A stretch of 54,174 bases of DNA from Comamonas sp. lk (lineage in GTDB: Bacteria > Pseudomonadota > Gammaproteobacteria > Burkholderiales > Burkholderiaceae_C): NCBI GenBank assembly GCA_945925985.1, contig CAMELV010000009.1, forward strand, positions 66,569 through 120,742. The letters run 5' to 3'. A model generated the notes under the pieces. The model was not told the DNA's origin. It did not search any database and worked only from the letters and a program-made list of their open reading frames with translations. The position numbers were made by a program, and so were the translations under genes. Of this stretch, positions 32,178-45,489 are shown piece after piece; position 1 is the first letter of the stretch, and each line of letters opens with the position of its first letter.

Positions 32178-33698
32178 TTAGCGGTTGTAGGCGGTCTCGC
32201 CGTGAGCGCTGATGTCAAGGCCTTCGCGCTCGTCTTCTTCACTGACGCGCAGGCCAATGGTCATGTCCACCAGCTTGAAGGCGATGAAGGAGACCACGCC
32301 CGACCACACGATGGTGACCAACACGGCCTTGAACTGAACCCAAACTTGGGCTGCAATCGAGTAGTCCGCCGCGGTCACCATGCCAGCCGTGACCCAGTCG
32401 GCAACATAGCCGGGACCACCCAAGGCCGGCGAGTTGAACACGCCAGTCAGCAGTGCACCCACAATACCGCCGACGCCATGCACGCCGAACACATCCAGCG
32501 AGTCGTCAGCGCCCAGCATCTTCTTGAGCGCACTGACACCCCACATGCAGGCAAAGCCGGCGACAGCACCGATTACCAGCGCGCCGCCGATGCCGACGTT
32601 GCCCGCTGCTGGCGTGATGGCCACAAGACCTGCCACCGCGCCAGAGGCTGCACCCAGCATGGAGGCTTTACCGCGCATCAGCGCCTCACCCACGCACCAG
32701 GCCAGTACCGCGGCCGCTGTGGCGCCCAAGGTGTTGATGAAGGCCAGGGCGGCAAAGCCGTTGGCTTCGAGTGCCGAGCCGGCGTTGAAACCGAACCAAC
32801 CCACCCACAGCAGTGAGGCACCGACCATGGTCAACGTCAGGCTGTGCGGGGCCATGGCTTCTTTGCCGTAGCCGATGCGCTTGCCAACCATGAAGGCACC
32901 GACCAAGCCGGCCACTGCGGCGTTGATGTGCACCACCGTGCCACCAGCAAAGTCCAGCGCGCCGGTCTGCCAGATATAGCCGGCTTTCGCGTTCATAGCG
33001 TCAACCACGTCTTTGGTGGCGTAGGCATCGGGGCCCATCCAGAACCAGACCATGTGCGCAATCGGGGCATAGCTGAAGGTGAACCACAGCACCATGAAGG
33101 CGATCACGGCCGAGAACTTCATGCGTTCGGCAAAGGCGCCGACGATCAGGCAGCCGGTGATGCCGGCAAAGGTGGCCTGGAAGGCGGCAAACACGATCTC
33201 AGGAATGACCACGCCCTTGCTGAAGGTGGCGGCATTGGCAAAGGTGCCAGCCGCGTTATCCCAGATGCCCTTCATGAAGAGACGGTCAAAGCCGCCGAAG
33301 AACCTGCCGCCCTCGGTGAAGGCCAGGCTGTAGCCGTAGAGGAACCACAACACCACAATCAGCGAGAAGGTCACCATGACCTGCATCAGCACCGACAGCA
33401 TGTTTTTCGAGCGCACCAAGCCGCCGTAGAACAGGGCCAGACCGGGCACTGTCATCAGGATCACCAACATCGTGGAGACCATCATCCAGGCGGTATCACC
33501 CTTGTTGGGGACGGGTGCCGCCGTCGCTAAATTGGTTGCTGCAGCAGCAGGCGCTGCTGCGCTGGCGGTTGCCGCTGGTTCGGCCGCTTTGGCTTCAGAC
33601 GCGGCCGGTGCTGGTGCCGGGGCTGCGGTTTGCGCCATCACGGCACCGCCAAAAAATAGGCTCAGGCCCAGAGTCAGGGAGAGAAGAATTTTTTTCAT
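32178..33698 (-). CDS. amtB: Ammonium transporter AmtB
   Basis: A 506-residue Amt/Rh channel for ammonium. A signal peptide (MKKILLSLTLGLSLFFGGAVMA) is followed by an Ala/Pro/Glu-rich linker to about residue 65, then 11 transmembrane helices. Amt signatures are present: DTAWMMVSTMLVILMTVPGL, and DFAGGTVVHINAAVAGLVGA with the first pore His, plus DVFGVHGVGGIVGALLTGVF with the second. It lies 24 bp behind glnK, whose product plugs the channel when nitrogen is ample. Regulated through the sigma-54 promoter ahead of the porin gene and ended by the terminator at 32120. Confidence 0.96.
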   Translation of the reverse strand: MKKILLSLTLGLSLFFGGAVMAQTAAPAPAPAASEAKAAEPAATASAAAPAAAATNLATAAPVPNKGDTAWMMVSTMLVILMTVPGLALFYGGLVRSKNMLSVLMQVMVTFSLIVVLWFLYGYSLAFTEGGRFFGGFDRLFMKGIWDNAAGTFANAATFSKGVVIPEIVFAAFQATFAGITGCLIVGAFAERMKFSAVIAFMVLWFTFSYAPIAHMVWFWMGPDAYATKDVVDAMNAKAGYIWQTGALDFAGGTVVHINAAVAGLVGAFMVGKRIGYGKEAMAPHSLTLTMVGASLLWVGWFGFNAGSALEANGFAALAFINTLGATAAAVLAWCVGEALMRGKASMLGAASGAVAGLVAITPAAGNVGIGGALVIGAVAGFACMWGVSALKKMLGADDSLDVFGVHGVGGIVGALLTGVFNSPALGGPGYVADWVTAGMVTAADYSIAAQVWVQFKAVLVTIVWSGVVSFIAFKLVDMTIGLRVSEEDEREGLDISAHGETAYNR

Positions 33699-33722
33699 GT
33701 CAGACTTTCTTTTCTGCTGGGT

Positions 33723-34839
<1,117 letters not shown>

Positions 34840-34876
34840 TCAGGGCTCCAGCAAAGTTAAGGTGCATCATCTTTAC

Positions 34877-34891
34877 GCACAGACCGTGCCA
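34877..34891 (-). promoter_or_regulatory. Sigma-54 promoter of porin-glnK-amtB
   Basis: On the minus strand the sequence reads TGGCAC-GGTCT-GTGC, with the -24 element perfect and the -12 element one base off TTGC. Spacing is exact. Transcription would begin about 26 bp before the porin ATG, whose leader has GGAG. Sigma-54 promoters need an activator, here very probably NtrC. Confidence 0.85.
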
Positions 34892-34966
34892 GCCACGCCC
34901 TCACCTGGGCAGGTGACGGTGTCAATGCCCGTGCACCTGCGCCAGCGCCTTGCGTTAAGATGACTG

Positions 34967-34972
34967 TATAAA
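34967..34972 (+). promoter_or_regulatory. Possible -10 element of comM
   Basis: TATAAA preceded by CTG resembles a -10 box directed toward comM and predicts a start near 34979, with a leader of about 70 nt. I see no good -35 box. The NtrC site at 34981 would overlap the first bases of this transcript. Confidence 0.35.
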
Positions 34973-34980
34973 ACAACAGA

Positions 34981-34997
34981 TGCACCGCGTTGGTGCA
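34981..34997. promoter_or_regulatory. NtrC enhancer site
   Basis: TGCACC-GCGTT-GGTGCA matches the NtrC consensus TGCACC-N5-GGTGCA at every conserved base. Its centre is about 110 bp upstream of the sigma-54 -12 element, a normal enhancer distance. A weaker half-site TGCACC is at 34932-34937. Confidence 0.88.
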
Positions 34998-35049
34998 ATA
35001 GCGGTCTCCCCTACTCGTCGCCATCGCACTGTTTTGGAGAGGAACAACC

Positions 35050-36594
35050 ATGAGTCTTGCTTTGGTGCAAAGTCGGGCCCTGCTGGGTCTGGAGGCCGCG
35101 GCCGTCACGGTCGAAGTTCATTTGGCCAATGGCTTACCCAGCTTTACGCTGGTGGGGCTGGCCGATGTCGAGGTGAAAGAGGCGCGCGAGCGGGTACGCT
35201 GTGCCATTCAAAACTCGGGGCTTGAGTTCCCCAACAACAAGCGAATCACAGTGAATCTGGCGCCGGCCGACTTGCCCAAAGATTCTGGCCGCTTTGACCT
35301 GCCGATGGCACTGGGCATTTTGGCGGCCAGCGGCCAGCTCGACCCAAGCCGCTTGGCCGGCCATGAATTTGCCGGCGAGCTGTCGCTCTCGGGCGATTTG
35401 CGACCGATCCGTGGCGCCCTTGCCATGAGTTTGGCGCTGCATTCGGGCCAGGTGGTGACCCGGCTTGTATTGCCGCCAGGCAGTGCCGAAGAAGCCGCGC
35501 TGGTGCCGCAGTCACAGGTGTACAGCGCGCGGCACCTGTTGGATGTGGTGCGCCAATTTTTGCCGCAATCGCCCGACGAGCCGCCGCCTGAGCCAAGCGC
35601 CGGTTGGAGTCGCGTCACGGCGGCGTTCCCTAACTTGGATGTGATGTACCCGGACCTGGCGGACGTGAAGGGGCAGGCCGGCGCCAAGCGGGTGCTGGAG
35701 ATCGCCGCTGCGGGCGGGCACAGTGTGCTGATGATGGGGCCGCCAGGCTCGGGCAAGTCGATGTTGGCCCAGCGCTTTGCTGGCTTGCTGCCCGTCATGA
35801 CCACCGACGAGGCTTTGCAAAGCGCGGCAGTGGCCAGCCTGGCCGGCCGGTTTTCTCTGGCCCGCTGGGGCCAGCGCCCCACGGGCAGTCCGCACCACAC
35901 CGCCAGCGCCGTGGCCCTGGTCGGCGGCGGATCGCCACCGCGCCCGGGGGAAATCTCACTGGCTCACCACGGGGTGCTGTTCCTGGACGAGCTGCCAGAG
36001 TTTCACCGTGCTGCGCTGGAAGCACTGCGCGAGCCTTTGGAGACCGGCAGCATCACCATTTCTCGCGCCGCCCGGCGCGCCGAGTTCCCGGCCCGTTTTC
36101 AGCTGATTGGTGCCATGAACCCCTGTCCCTGTGGGTACCTGGGTGCCACCCAAAAGGCCTGCCGGTGCACACCCGATCAGGTTAATCGCTACCAGAGCAA
36201 ACTCAGCGGTCCGCTGCTCGACCGCATCGACTTGCATGTCGAGGTGCCGGCCTTGGCGTCGGCTGAATTGGTGCAAGGGTCTGCCGGGGAGTCGACCCAC
36301 GACATCCGGGTGCGTTGCACGGCGGCGCGTGCCGTGGCGATGGCACGGCAAGGCAAAAGCAACCAGGCCCTGCAGGGACAGGAGATTGACCAGCATGTGC
36401 AGCTGGACGATGCCGCCGTGAAATTCATCAATGTTGCGGCGACGCGTCTGGGCTGGTCAGCCCGCAGCACGCATCGGGCACTCAAAGTCGCGCGCACTAT
36501 TGCCGATCTGGCTGGTGCGCCAAACGTCCAGGTCAGTCACCTGGCAGAGGCCATGCAGTACCGCCGTGCCTTGAGGGCCACGCCGACCGCCTGA
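35050..36594 (+). CDS. comM: ComM/YifB family Mg-chelatase-like AAA+ helicase
   Basis: A 514-residue AAA+ ATPase. The N-terminal ChlI-like domain begins SLALVQSRALLGLEAAAVTVEVHLANGLP; Walker A is GPPGSGKS near residue 232, Walker B GVLFLDELPEFHR, and a cysteine pair-rich stretch NPCPCGYLGATQKACRC follows. ComM is a hexameric branch-migration helicase that helps integrate DNA during natural transformation. The ATG has a strong GGAGAGG site. It is monocistronic, divergent from the porin-glnK-amtB operon and convergent with modE. Confidence 0.94.
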   Translation: MSLALVQSRALLGLEAAAVTVEVHLANGLPSFTLVGLADVEVKEARERVRCAIQNSGLEFPNNKRITVNLAPADLPKDSGRFDLPMALGILAASGQLDPSRLAGHEFAGELSLSGDLRPIRGALAMSLALHSGQVVTRLVLPPGSAEEAALVPQSQVYSARHLLDVVRQFLPQSPDEPPPEPSAGWSRVTAAFPNLDVMYPDLADVKGQAGAKRVLEIAAAGGHSVLMMGPPGSGKSMLAQRFAGLLPVMTTDEALQSAAVASLAGRFSLARWGQRPTGSPHHTASAVALVGGGSPPRPGEISLAHHGVLFLDELPEFHRAALEALREPLETGSITISRAARRAEFPARFQLIGAMNPCPCGYLGATQKACRCTPDQVNRYQSKLSGPLLDRIDLHVEVPALASAELVQGSAGESTHDIRVRCTAARAVAMARQGKSNQALQGQEIDQHVQLDDAAVKFINVAATRLGWSARSTHRALKVARTIADLAGAPNVQVSHLAEAMQYRRALRATPTA

Positions 36595-36627
36595 AACTGG
36601 GCAGCCAAATTGGCACAGACCTGACGG

Positions 36628-38933
<2,306 letters not shown>

Positions 38934-38937
<4 letters not shown>

Positions 38938-40019
38938 GCCGGCCCGAGAGCCACATCCGGCTGCGCCTGCAGCGCGCTGATTTTTCGCTGGAGGTTGACC
39001 TGCGTCTGCCGGGGACCGGCATCACGGTGGTGTTTGGCCCCTCGGGTTGCGGCAAGACCAGCCTGCTGCGCTGCGTGGCGGGCCTAGAGCCTTTGCCTGA
39101 CGCGAGGGTCTCGATCGCGGGCGAAACCTGGCAAGACGCCGCAGCCGGTATCTGCCTGCCGACCTGGCGGCGGCCATTGGGCTATGTGTTCCAGGAGGCC
39201 AGTCTGTTTGAGCATCTGGACGTGCGGGGCAATTTGCAGTTTGGGCTTAAGCGCTCGGGCCTTGCCCGCGACGCGGCAGGGCTGGATGCGGCGATCGAGC
39301 TGCTCGGTATTGCGGCGCTGCTGCGGCGACGCCCCGACCAGTTGTCGGGTGGCGAGCGTCAACGGGTGGCCATCGCCCGGGCGTTGGCAACACAGCCCAA
39401 GCTGCTGTTGCTGGACGAGCCTCTGGCTGCCATTGACCATGCCCGGCGGCAAGAGATCTTGCCCTGGTTGGAGCGTTTGCGCGATGAATTGCACATGCCC
39501 ATGCTGTATGTAACCCATGCAGCGGACGAAGTGATACGCCTGGCCCAAACGTTGGTTGTGCTGGAGGCAGGCAGGGTCAAGGCCTGCGGTCCTGTTGGCA
39601 CGGTGCTGACTGGCCAGGATGGGCCGGTGGTGATGGGGGAGGACGCCGGTGCTTTGCTTGAAGCGGTCGTACAAGAGCGCGATCTGCGCTGGCACTTGGC
39701 CAGCCTGGCCTTTGCGGGTGGAACCCTGTGGGTGCGCGATACCGGGCTGCCGCTGGGGCGGCGGGTGAGGGTCCGGTTACTGGCACGGGACGTGAGTATT
39801 GCCACCGAAAAACCCAGCCACACCAGCATCCAGAACCTGCTGGCCTGTGTGGTGCAGGCCGTTGAGCCAGACACTTACCCCGCGCAGGCCCTGGTGCGAC
39901 TGCGGTGCGGCGATGCCGTGCTGCTGGCCCGCCTCACGGCGCGCGCCGTGGACGCCCTGGGCCTGGCCCCAGGCCAACAGGTTTGGGCGCAGGTGAAATC
40001 GGTGGCGCTGGTGGGGTAG
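38934..40019 (+). CDS. modC: Molybdate ABC transporter ATP-binding protein ModC
   Basis: A 361-residue ATPase with Walker [14 protein letters not shown], signature [15 protein letters not shown], Walker [13 protein letters not shown] and H-loop [11 protein letters not shown]-terminal TOBE domain ([28 protein letters not shown]) may bind molybdate and inhibit transport. ATG 38934 overlaps the modB stop; a longer in-frame start at 38847 is inside modB. Confidence 0.95.
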
Positions 40020-40217
40020 GCCGCTGTCGTCACGGCTGAGCAATTCAAGAGGCGTCCTGTCAGCTGCCCGGGAGTTGATGTAAGTCATATTATCGGCAAT
40101 TCACCCGGCTAAACGACGCTGCCCAGGCCGATTCAGCCCGTGCTTGCCCCTTGGCTGACGCATGATCTATCGGTCTGCTGTCAGAGCAGTCTGAACACCA
40201 CCCACCGGGAGCTTGAT

Positions 40218-40601
40218 TTGTCTCATTACCACGCGGTCGTCTGGATCGACCACTCAGAAGCCCATGTCATGCACATCAGCCGCGACGATGTCGAAAAGTC
40301 CATCGTCCAACCCAGCCAGCCTCACCATAAGCTGCACGCACTGGCCGGCAAGCCCGGCAGCGGGCGCGCCGCTGAAGAGGCCGACTATTACCATCGGGTG
40401 GCGACCGCACTGACTGGCGCTGAAGAAATTTTGGTGGTGGGGCCGGCACAAGCCAAGTTGCATCTGATCAAGCACATCTATGCGCACCACCGTGAGATGG
40501 CGGCCAAGGTGATTGGCGTCGAGACCGTAGACCACCCCAGCGATGGCCAATTGGTGGCCTACGCGCGCAAATATTTTTACGCCCGCGACCAGATGCTTTA
40601 G
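40218..40601 (+). CDS. Small eRF1-domain-like protein (translational machinery-like)
   Basis: A 127-residue cytoplasmic protein resembling the small bacterial proteins annotated as translational machinery protein, related to a domain of archaeal/eukaryotic release factor 1. Visible pattern: HYHAVVWIDHSEAHVMHI, a His-rich middle, EEILVVGPAQAKLHLIKHIYAHH, and C-terminal ARKYFYARDQML. I propose TTG 40218, which has GGGAG seven bases upstream; the frame is open from GTG 40140 but that region has no such site. Function is unknown. It follows modC by 198 bp and is probably separate. Confidence 0.65.
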   Translation: MSHYHAVVWIDHSEAHVMHISRDDVEKSIVQPSQPHHKLHALAGKPGSGRAAEEADYYHRVATALTGAEEILVVGPAQAKLHLIKHIYAHHREMAAKVIGVETVDHPSDGQLVAYARKYFYARDQML

Positions 40602-40719
40602 CCGGGCTGGCCCCCGGCCATGACCGGGCTGCGCCGGGGCAGGGTGCGACGGATCTGTCACGCTGGGTCAGGGGTGGCATTGCATAATCCGGCTTCAGAC
40701 CACTCCGAGCAGGCAAGCT

Positions 40720-41625
40720 GTGACAACACCCGATTTTTCCAGCGGCGTCGCCTACGTACGAGGCCAGTACCTGCCCATCAGCCAGGCCAGTATCCCGATG
40801 ACCGATTGGGGCTTTTTGCGCTCCGACGCCACCTACGACGTGGTCACGGTGTGGGAGGGGTCGTTTTTCCGGCTTGAGGCCCATCTGGAGCGCTTCATGC
40901 GCAGCTGCCAGCGCTGGCGGCTGGATCCTGGCCAAACGCCCGAGCAGATCACCGAGGTGTTGGCCCAATGTGTGCGCCTGAGCGGGCTGCGCGCGTCTTA
41001 TGTGGAAATGATCTGCACCCGTGGCCAGCCCCCCCGGGGCTCGCGCGACCCGCGCCAGGCTGTCAACCAGTTCTATGCCTTTGCCGTCCCCTACGTCTGG
41101 TTGGCCAACGCCGAGCAACGAGAGAATGGGCTGCATCTGCAGATCAGCGAGGTGCAACGCATTCCGCCGAGTTCGGTTGACCCAACCGCTAAAAATTACC
41201 ACTGGAACGACATGACCATGGGCTTGCTCGGCGCGTTGGACGGAGGTTTCGACAGCGCGGTGCTGGTCGATGCCGCGGGCCATGTAGTGGAGGGGCCAGG
41301 CTTTAATGTGTTTTGCGTCCGCCAGGGCGCCATCGTGACGCCTGATGTCGGCATGCTGGAGGGCATCACCCGGCGCACGGTGATTGAGATGGCGCAGTCG
41401 CTCGGCCTGCCACTGCAGTGCCGTGCCCTGCCGGCCAGTGAGTTGCGCGATGCTGATGAGGTCTTTATCTCCAGCTCTGGCGGTGGCGTCTTGCCGGTCA
41501 CCCGGGTAGACGGCCGGCCCTTGGGTGACGGCCGACCCGGCCCCATCACCCGCCGGCTGGTCTCGACCTACTGGGCTTGGCACGCCAACCCGGCTCTGAG
41601 CCGGCCCATCGACTACGCGGCGTGA
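40720..41625 (+). CDS. Class IV PLP aminotransferase, (R)-amine transaminase-like
   Basis: A 301-residue fold-type IV PLP enzyme; Lys158 in TAKNYHWND is the Schiff-base residue. The active-site strand reads SYVEMICTRGQPP, with FAVPYVWL, VDPTAKNYHWNDM and EGPGFNVFCVRQGAIVTPD, followed by GGGVLPVTRVDG and GPITRR. From memory this pattern is closest to the (R)-selective omega-transaminases (Arthrobacter/Aspergillus type), rather than to branched-chain or D-alanine aminotransferases, so the substrate may be a small (R)-amine and pyruvate. It begins with GTG. Its stop overlaps the GTG of an MFS transporter. Confidence 0.78.
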   Translation: MTTPDFSSGVAYVRGQYLPISQASIPMTDWGFLRSDATYDVVTVWEGSFFRLEAHLERFMRSCQRWRLDPGQTPEQITEVLAQCVRLSGLRASYVEMICTRGQPPRGSRDPRQAVNQFYAFAVPYVWLANAEQRENGLHLQISEVQRIPPSSVDPTAKNYHWNDMTMGLLGALDGGFDSAVLVDAAGHVVEGPGFNVFCVRQGAIVTPDVGMLEGITRRTVIEMAQSLGLPLQCRALPASELRDADEVFISSSGGGVLPVTRVDGRPLGDGRPGPITRRLVSTYWAWHANPALSRPIDYAA

Positions 41626-42833
41626 CCGGCGCCAGTCTGTCGCGTTACAACCCCCGGGTGGTGGGTTGGTTGTCGGTGGCCCAGTTGGTCAGCTGGGGCA
41701 GCACCTATTACCTGTTTGCCTTGCTGATGACACCGGTCGAACAGGCGCTGGGCCTGAGCCGGGCTGAATCCTCCCTGGCCTTCAGCCTGGCCCTGCTGGT
41801 GGAGGGTCTGCTGGCCTATACCGTCGGGAGATGGATCTACCGCGGCCATGAGCGCGCGGTCATGGCCGGCGGCTCGGCGCTGGCGGCGCTCTGTTTGGCG
41901 CTGCTGAGCCAAGTGTCAGGCGTGGTCGGTTTTTACCTGGCTTGGGCTGGGGTGGGCGCGGCCATGTCGGCCATGCTGTACCAACCGGTGTTTGCGGTGG
42001 TGACCCGCCGCTACCCGGAGGATTTTCGGCGTGCCATCATCACCATGACCTTTTTGGGTGGCCTGGCCAGCACGGTGTTCATCCCCTTGATTGCCTGGCT
42101 GATGGCCAGCTTTGGCTGGCGAAATGCGGTGCTGGTACTGGCGGCACTGCACCTGTTGGTCTGCCTGCCAGTGCATTGGCAGGCGCTGCGCGATGCACCG
42201 CTGCCCCAGCGATTGGTGACGCCCGATCAGCCGGCAAGTGCCCCGTTGTCCCAGTACCTGCGCAGCCCCACGTTTGCACTGGTGGGCTTGTTTCTGGTGC
42301 TTATGATGGCCGTCACCGTGGCGCTGCCGGCGCACATGGTGAACCTGTTGCGTGAGCACGGCATGAGCGAAGCCTGGGCCATCGCCGTGCCGGCCAGCAT
42401 TGGCGTGATACAGGTGGCGGGCCGCCTGCTGATGTACTTTTTTGAGCACCATCTGGATGTGCACCGCGCCAACCGGTTGATCATGATCCTGTTGCCGCTG
42501 GCCTTGTCGGCGCTGGTGGTCGCTCCAATTTTGGGTGCTTGGCAAGGCGGGCTGATACTGGTGTTTGTGCTGCTTTGGGGAGTCGGCAATGGCATGATCA
42601 CCATTGTGAAGGGCACCGCCATGGCACTGTATGTCAGCCGCGAGCACATGGCCTCGCTGAATGGTGCCTTGGGTGTGCCGCAGGCGCTGGCACGTGCCGC
42701 CGCGCCGCTGCTGCTGGGCCTGTTGTGGACGCCAGTGGGCGGTTACACCAGTGGCATCTGGCTGCTGCTGGCCATCAGCCTGCTGGCGCTCGGGGCGTTT
42801 ATATTGGCTCAGCGTCGCGCTGCGCCGCATTGA
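41622..42833 (+). CDS. MFS transporter
   Basis: A 403-residue major facilitator protein with 12 helices in two halves. Segment RYNPRVVGWLSVAQLVSWGSTYYLFALLM marks helix 1, and RYPEDFRRAIITMTFLGGLAS is the loop between helices 4 and 5. I chose GTG 41622, which overlaps the transaminase stop as GTGA; an in-frame ATG at 41577 lies inside the upstream gene. The coupling suggests transport of the transaminase substrate or product. Confidence 0.85.
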   Translation: MTGASLSRYNPRVVGWLSVAQLVSWGSTYYLFALLMTPVEQALGLSRAESSLAFSLALLVEGLLAYTVGRWIYRGHERAVMAGGSALAALCLALLSQVSGVVGFYLAWAGVGAAMSAMLYQPVFAVVTRRYPEDFRRAIITMTFLGGLASTVFIPLIAWLMASFGWRNAVLVLAALHLLVCLPVHWQALRDAPLPQRLVTPDQPASAPLSQYLRSPTFALVGLFLVLMMAVTVALPAHMVNLLREHGMSEAWAIAVPASIGVIQVAGRLLMYFFEHHLDVHRANRLIMILLPLALSALVVAPILGAWQGGLILVFVLLWGVGNGMITIVKGTAMALYVSREHMASLNGALGVPQALARAAAPLLLGLLWTPVGGYTSGIWLLLAISLLALGAFILAQRRAAPH

Positions 42834-42849
42834 CACAAAGGACACAGAC

Positions 42850-43467
42850 ATGCTGAAACTTTATTTCGCCCCCGGTACGTGCGCCATGGCGGCACACATT
42901 GCTCTCGAAGAGGCGGGCGCCGATTACGAGGCAGTGCGCCTGAATTTTGCTAATGGCGAACAAAAGCGCCCAGAGTTTTTGGCGGTTAACCCAAAAGCCA
43001 GGGTGCCGGTCCTGGTGACCGCCGCAGGGGTGTTGACCGAGACCCCGGCCATTTTGGCTTACGTGGCGCAATGCTTTCCCGCAGCCGCCTTGGCACCAAC
43101 TGAGCCTTACGCATTTGCTCGCGCCCAGGCCTTCAACAGCTACCTGTGCTCGACTGTCCACGTGGCGCACGCCCACAAGACCCGCGGTACCCGTTGGACT
43201 GACGATGCGGCCGCCGTCGAGGCCCTGAAGCAAAAGGTGCCGCAGAATATGGCCGATTGCTTTGCGCTGATTGAGCGCGACATGCTGGACGGCCCTTGGG
43301 TGTTGGGTACCGCGTACAGCGTGTGCGACGCCTATTTGTTCACCATCGCAAGCTGGTTGGGAGGCGACGGCGTGGACATGGCGGGTTTTCCGGCTGTGCA
43401 GGCTCATTTTCAGCGCATGGGCGAGCGCCCGGCTGTGCAAAAAGTGTTGGCCTTGCACCGAGCCTGA
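42850..43467 (+). CDS. Glutathione S-transferase family protein
   Basis: A 205-residue cytosolic GST. The thioredoxin-like N-terminal domain contains MLKLYFAPGTCAMAAHIAL, with Cys near residue 11, as in beta-class bacterial GSTs, and the glutathione-binding VPVLVTAAGVLTETPAILAYV. The C-terminal helical domain carries LGTAYSVCDAYLFTIASWL, the N-capping box. It lies 16 bp behind the MFS gene, so it may belong to the same transcript. Confidence 0.92.
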   Translation: MLKLYFAPGTCAMAAHIALEEAGADYEAVRLNFANGEQKRPEFLAVNPKARVPVLVTAAGVLTETPAILAYVAQCFPAAALAPTEPYAFARAQAFNSYLCSTVHVAHAHKTRGTRWTDDAAAVEALKQKVPQNMADCFALIERDMLDGPWVLGTAYSVCDAYLFTIASWLGGDGVDMAGFPAVQAHFQRMGERPAVQKVLALHRA

Positions 43468-43556
43468 GGGGCGGCCCGCACCAAATCCGCCAGACAATGG
43501 GGCCATGCGACGTTCCTTGACTCCTTCATCCAAGCTGTCGACCGGGCGGTCTTCAA

Positions 43557-45443
43557 ATGTCCCAGCACGGGGGCGCCTGTAACTTGAGCCTGACGCAGCA
43601 GGCCACGGTCTGCCACACCATCCTTAGGGAGGTTTTTGGCTATCCCGAGTTCCGGGGCCCGCAGCAAGCCATCATTGAGCATGTGGCCGGTGGCGGCGAC
43701 GCCCTGGTGCTGATGCCCACCGGCGGCGGCAAATCACTGTGCTACCAGATCCCGGCCTTGGCCCGTCAGCGTGCCGGGCAGGGCGTCACCATCGTGATCT
43801 CGCCGCTCATCGCGCTGATGCACGACCAAGTTGGCGCGCTGGCAGAGGCCGGTGTCAGCGCTGCATTCCTTAACTCTTCGCTGTCTGGCGAGGAGGCAGC
43901 CCTAGTAGAAAAGCGCCTGCTGCGCGGCGACATCACCTTGCTGTACGCTGCGCCCGAGCGCGTCACGACACCGCGTTTTTTGGCCCAGCTTGACGCCTTG
44001 TTTGAGCGCGGTGGCCTGGCCCTGTTTGCCATTGACGAGGCCCATTGCGTCAGCCAATGGGGCCATGATTTCCGGCCCGAGTACCGCGCACTGACGGTGT
44101 TGCACGAGCGTTTTGGCACCGTGCCGCGCATCGCCCTGACCGCCACTGCCGACACCCTGACCCGCGCCGACATCATCGAGCGCCTGCAACTGCAGGCCGC
44201 GCGCCTGTTTGTCAGCAGCTTTGACCGGCCCAACATCCGTTACACCATCGTCGAGAAAAAAGACACCACCCAGCAGCTCATGCGCTTCATCACCCAGGAA
44301 CACAACGGGGACGCCGGCATCGTCTACTGCCAGTCGCGCCGTCGGGTGGAAGAGGTGGCGCAGCTGCTGTGCGACGAGGGGATCGACGCCCTGCCTTACC
44401 ACGCCGGCCTGGACGGCCGGGTGCGCCAGGCCAACCAGGACCGCTTTTTGCGCAGCGAGGGCATTGTGATGGTGGCCACCATCGCCTTTGGCATGGGCAT
44501 CGACAAGCCCGATGTGCGCTTTGTGGCGCATCTGGACATGCCCAAAAACATCGAAGGCTACTACCAGGAGACCGGCCGCGCCGGGCGCGATGGCGCTGCC
44601 GCCGACGCCTGGATGTGCTACGGCCTGCAAGACGTGGTGAACCAGCGCCGCATGATCGACGAGAGCCCGGCCGGCGAAGAGTTCAAGCAGGGCCTGCGCG
44701 GCAAGCTCGACGCCCTGCTGGGCCTGGCCGAGGCCACCGACTGCCGGCGCGTGCGCCTGCTGGCTTATTTTGGCGAGGCCAGCCAGCCCTGCGGCAACTG
44801 CGACAACTGCCTGCAGCCGCCCGACGTATGGGACGGTACTGACGCCGCGCGCAAGTTGCTCAGCACCGTGTACCGGGTGCAGCAGATGGGCGGTATCAGC
44901 TACGGCGCCGGCCACATCATGGACATCCTGCGCGGCAAGGTGACCGACAAGGTGACCCAGCGTGGCCACGAGCGCCTGAGCACCTTTGGCATTGGTGCCG
45001 AGCTGACCGAGGTGCAGCTGCGCGGCGTGCTGCGCCAACTGATCGCCATTGGTGCGGTGGCGGTGGACGCCGAAGCCTTCAACACCCTGCAACTGACCGA
45101 CGCCTCTCGCGCCGTGCTCAAGGGCGAGGTGGCGGTGCGCTTGCGCCAATCTGTGTCAACGCCCGGCCAGCGCAAGGCCAAGCGTGGCGCCGCCGCAGCA
45201 CCGCCGCCGGCGACCCTGGACGCCGACGGGCAAAGCCGCTACCTGGCGCTCAAGGCCTGGCGCGCTGAAGTGGCCCGTGAGCACAACCTCCCGGCCTATG
45301 TGATTTTTCACGACGCCACCCTGCTGGCCATTGCCGAGCTGGCCCCGCATTCGCTAGACGAGTTGCAGGGCGTCAGCGGCATTGGCGCCAAAAAGCTGGA
45401 GGCCTATGGCCAGGAGGTGTTGCGGGTGGTGGTGGCGGCCTGA
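43557..45443 (+). CDS. recQ: ATP-dependent DNA helicase RecQ
   Basis: A 628-residue SF2 helicase. Walker A is [10 protein letters not shown], the DEAH box is [19 protein letters not shown], motif V/VI includes [20 protein letters not shown] and [10 protein letters not shown]. The zinc site CGNCDNC follows near residue 415, then the winged-helix RQC domain, and a C-terminal HRDC domain from about residue 555. It unwinds recombination intermediates in RecF-type repair. ATG 43557 is used; TTG 43584 is an alternative. Confidence 0.95.
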   Translation: MSQHGGACNLSLTQQATVCHTILREVFGYPEFRGPQQAIIEHVAGGGDALVLMPTGGGKSLCYQIPALARQRAGQGVTIVISPLIALMHDQVGALAEAGVSAAFLNSSLSGEEAALVEKRLLRGDITLLYAAPERVTTPRFLAQLDALFERGGLALFAIDEAHCVSQWGHDFRPEYRALTVLHERFGTVPRIALTATADTLTRADIIERLQLQAARLFVSSFDRPNIRYTIVEKKDTTQQLMRFITQEHNGDAGIVYCQSRRRVEEVAQLLCDEGIDALPYHAGLDGRVRQANQDRFLRSEGIVMVATIAFGMGIDKPDVRFVAHLDMPKNIEGYYQETGRAGRDGAAADAWMCYGLQDVVNQRRMIDESPAGEEFKQGLRGKLDALLGLAEATDCRRVRLLAYFGEASQPCGNCDNCLQPPDVWDGTDAARKLLSTVYRVQQMGGISYGAGHIMDILRGKVTDKVTQRGHERLSTFGIGAELTEVQLRGVLRQLIAIGAVAVDAEAFNTLQLTDASRAVLKGEVAVRLRQSVSTPGQRKAKRGAAAAPPPATLDADGQSRYLALKAWRAEVAREHNLPAYVIFHDATLLAIAELAPHSLDELQGVSGIGAKKLEAYGQEVLRVVVAA

Positions 45444-45489
45444 CAGTTCCGTTTTTCAGTTCAATATTTTTTTGATAAGGACAATTTGT

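Noticed and set aside
43902..45149. 415-codon antisense frame in recQ
   Set aside because: Composition typical of an antisense shadow and recQ is unambiguous.
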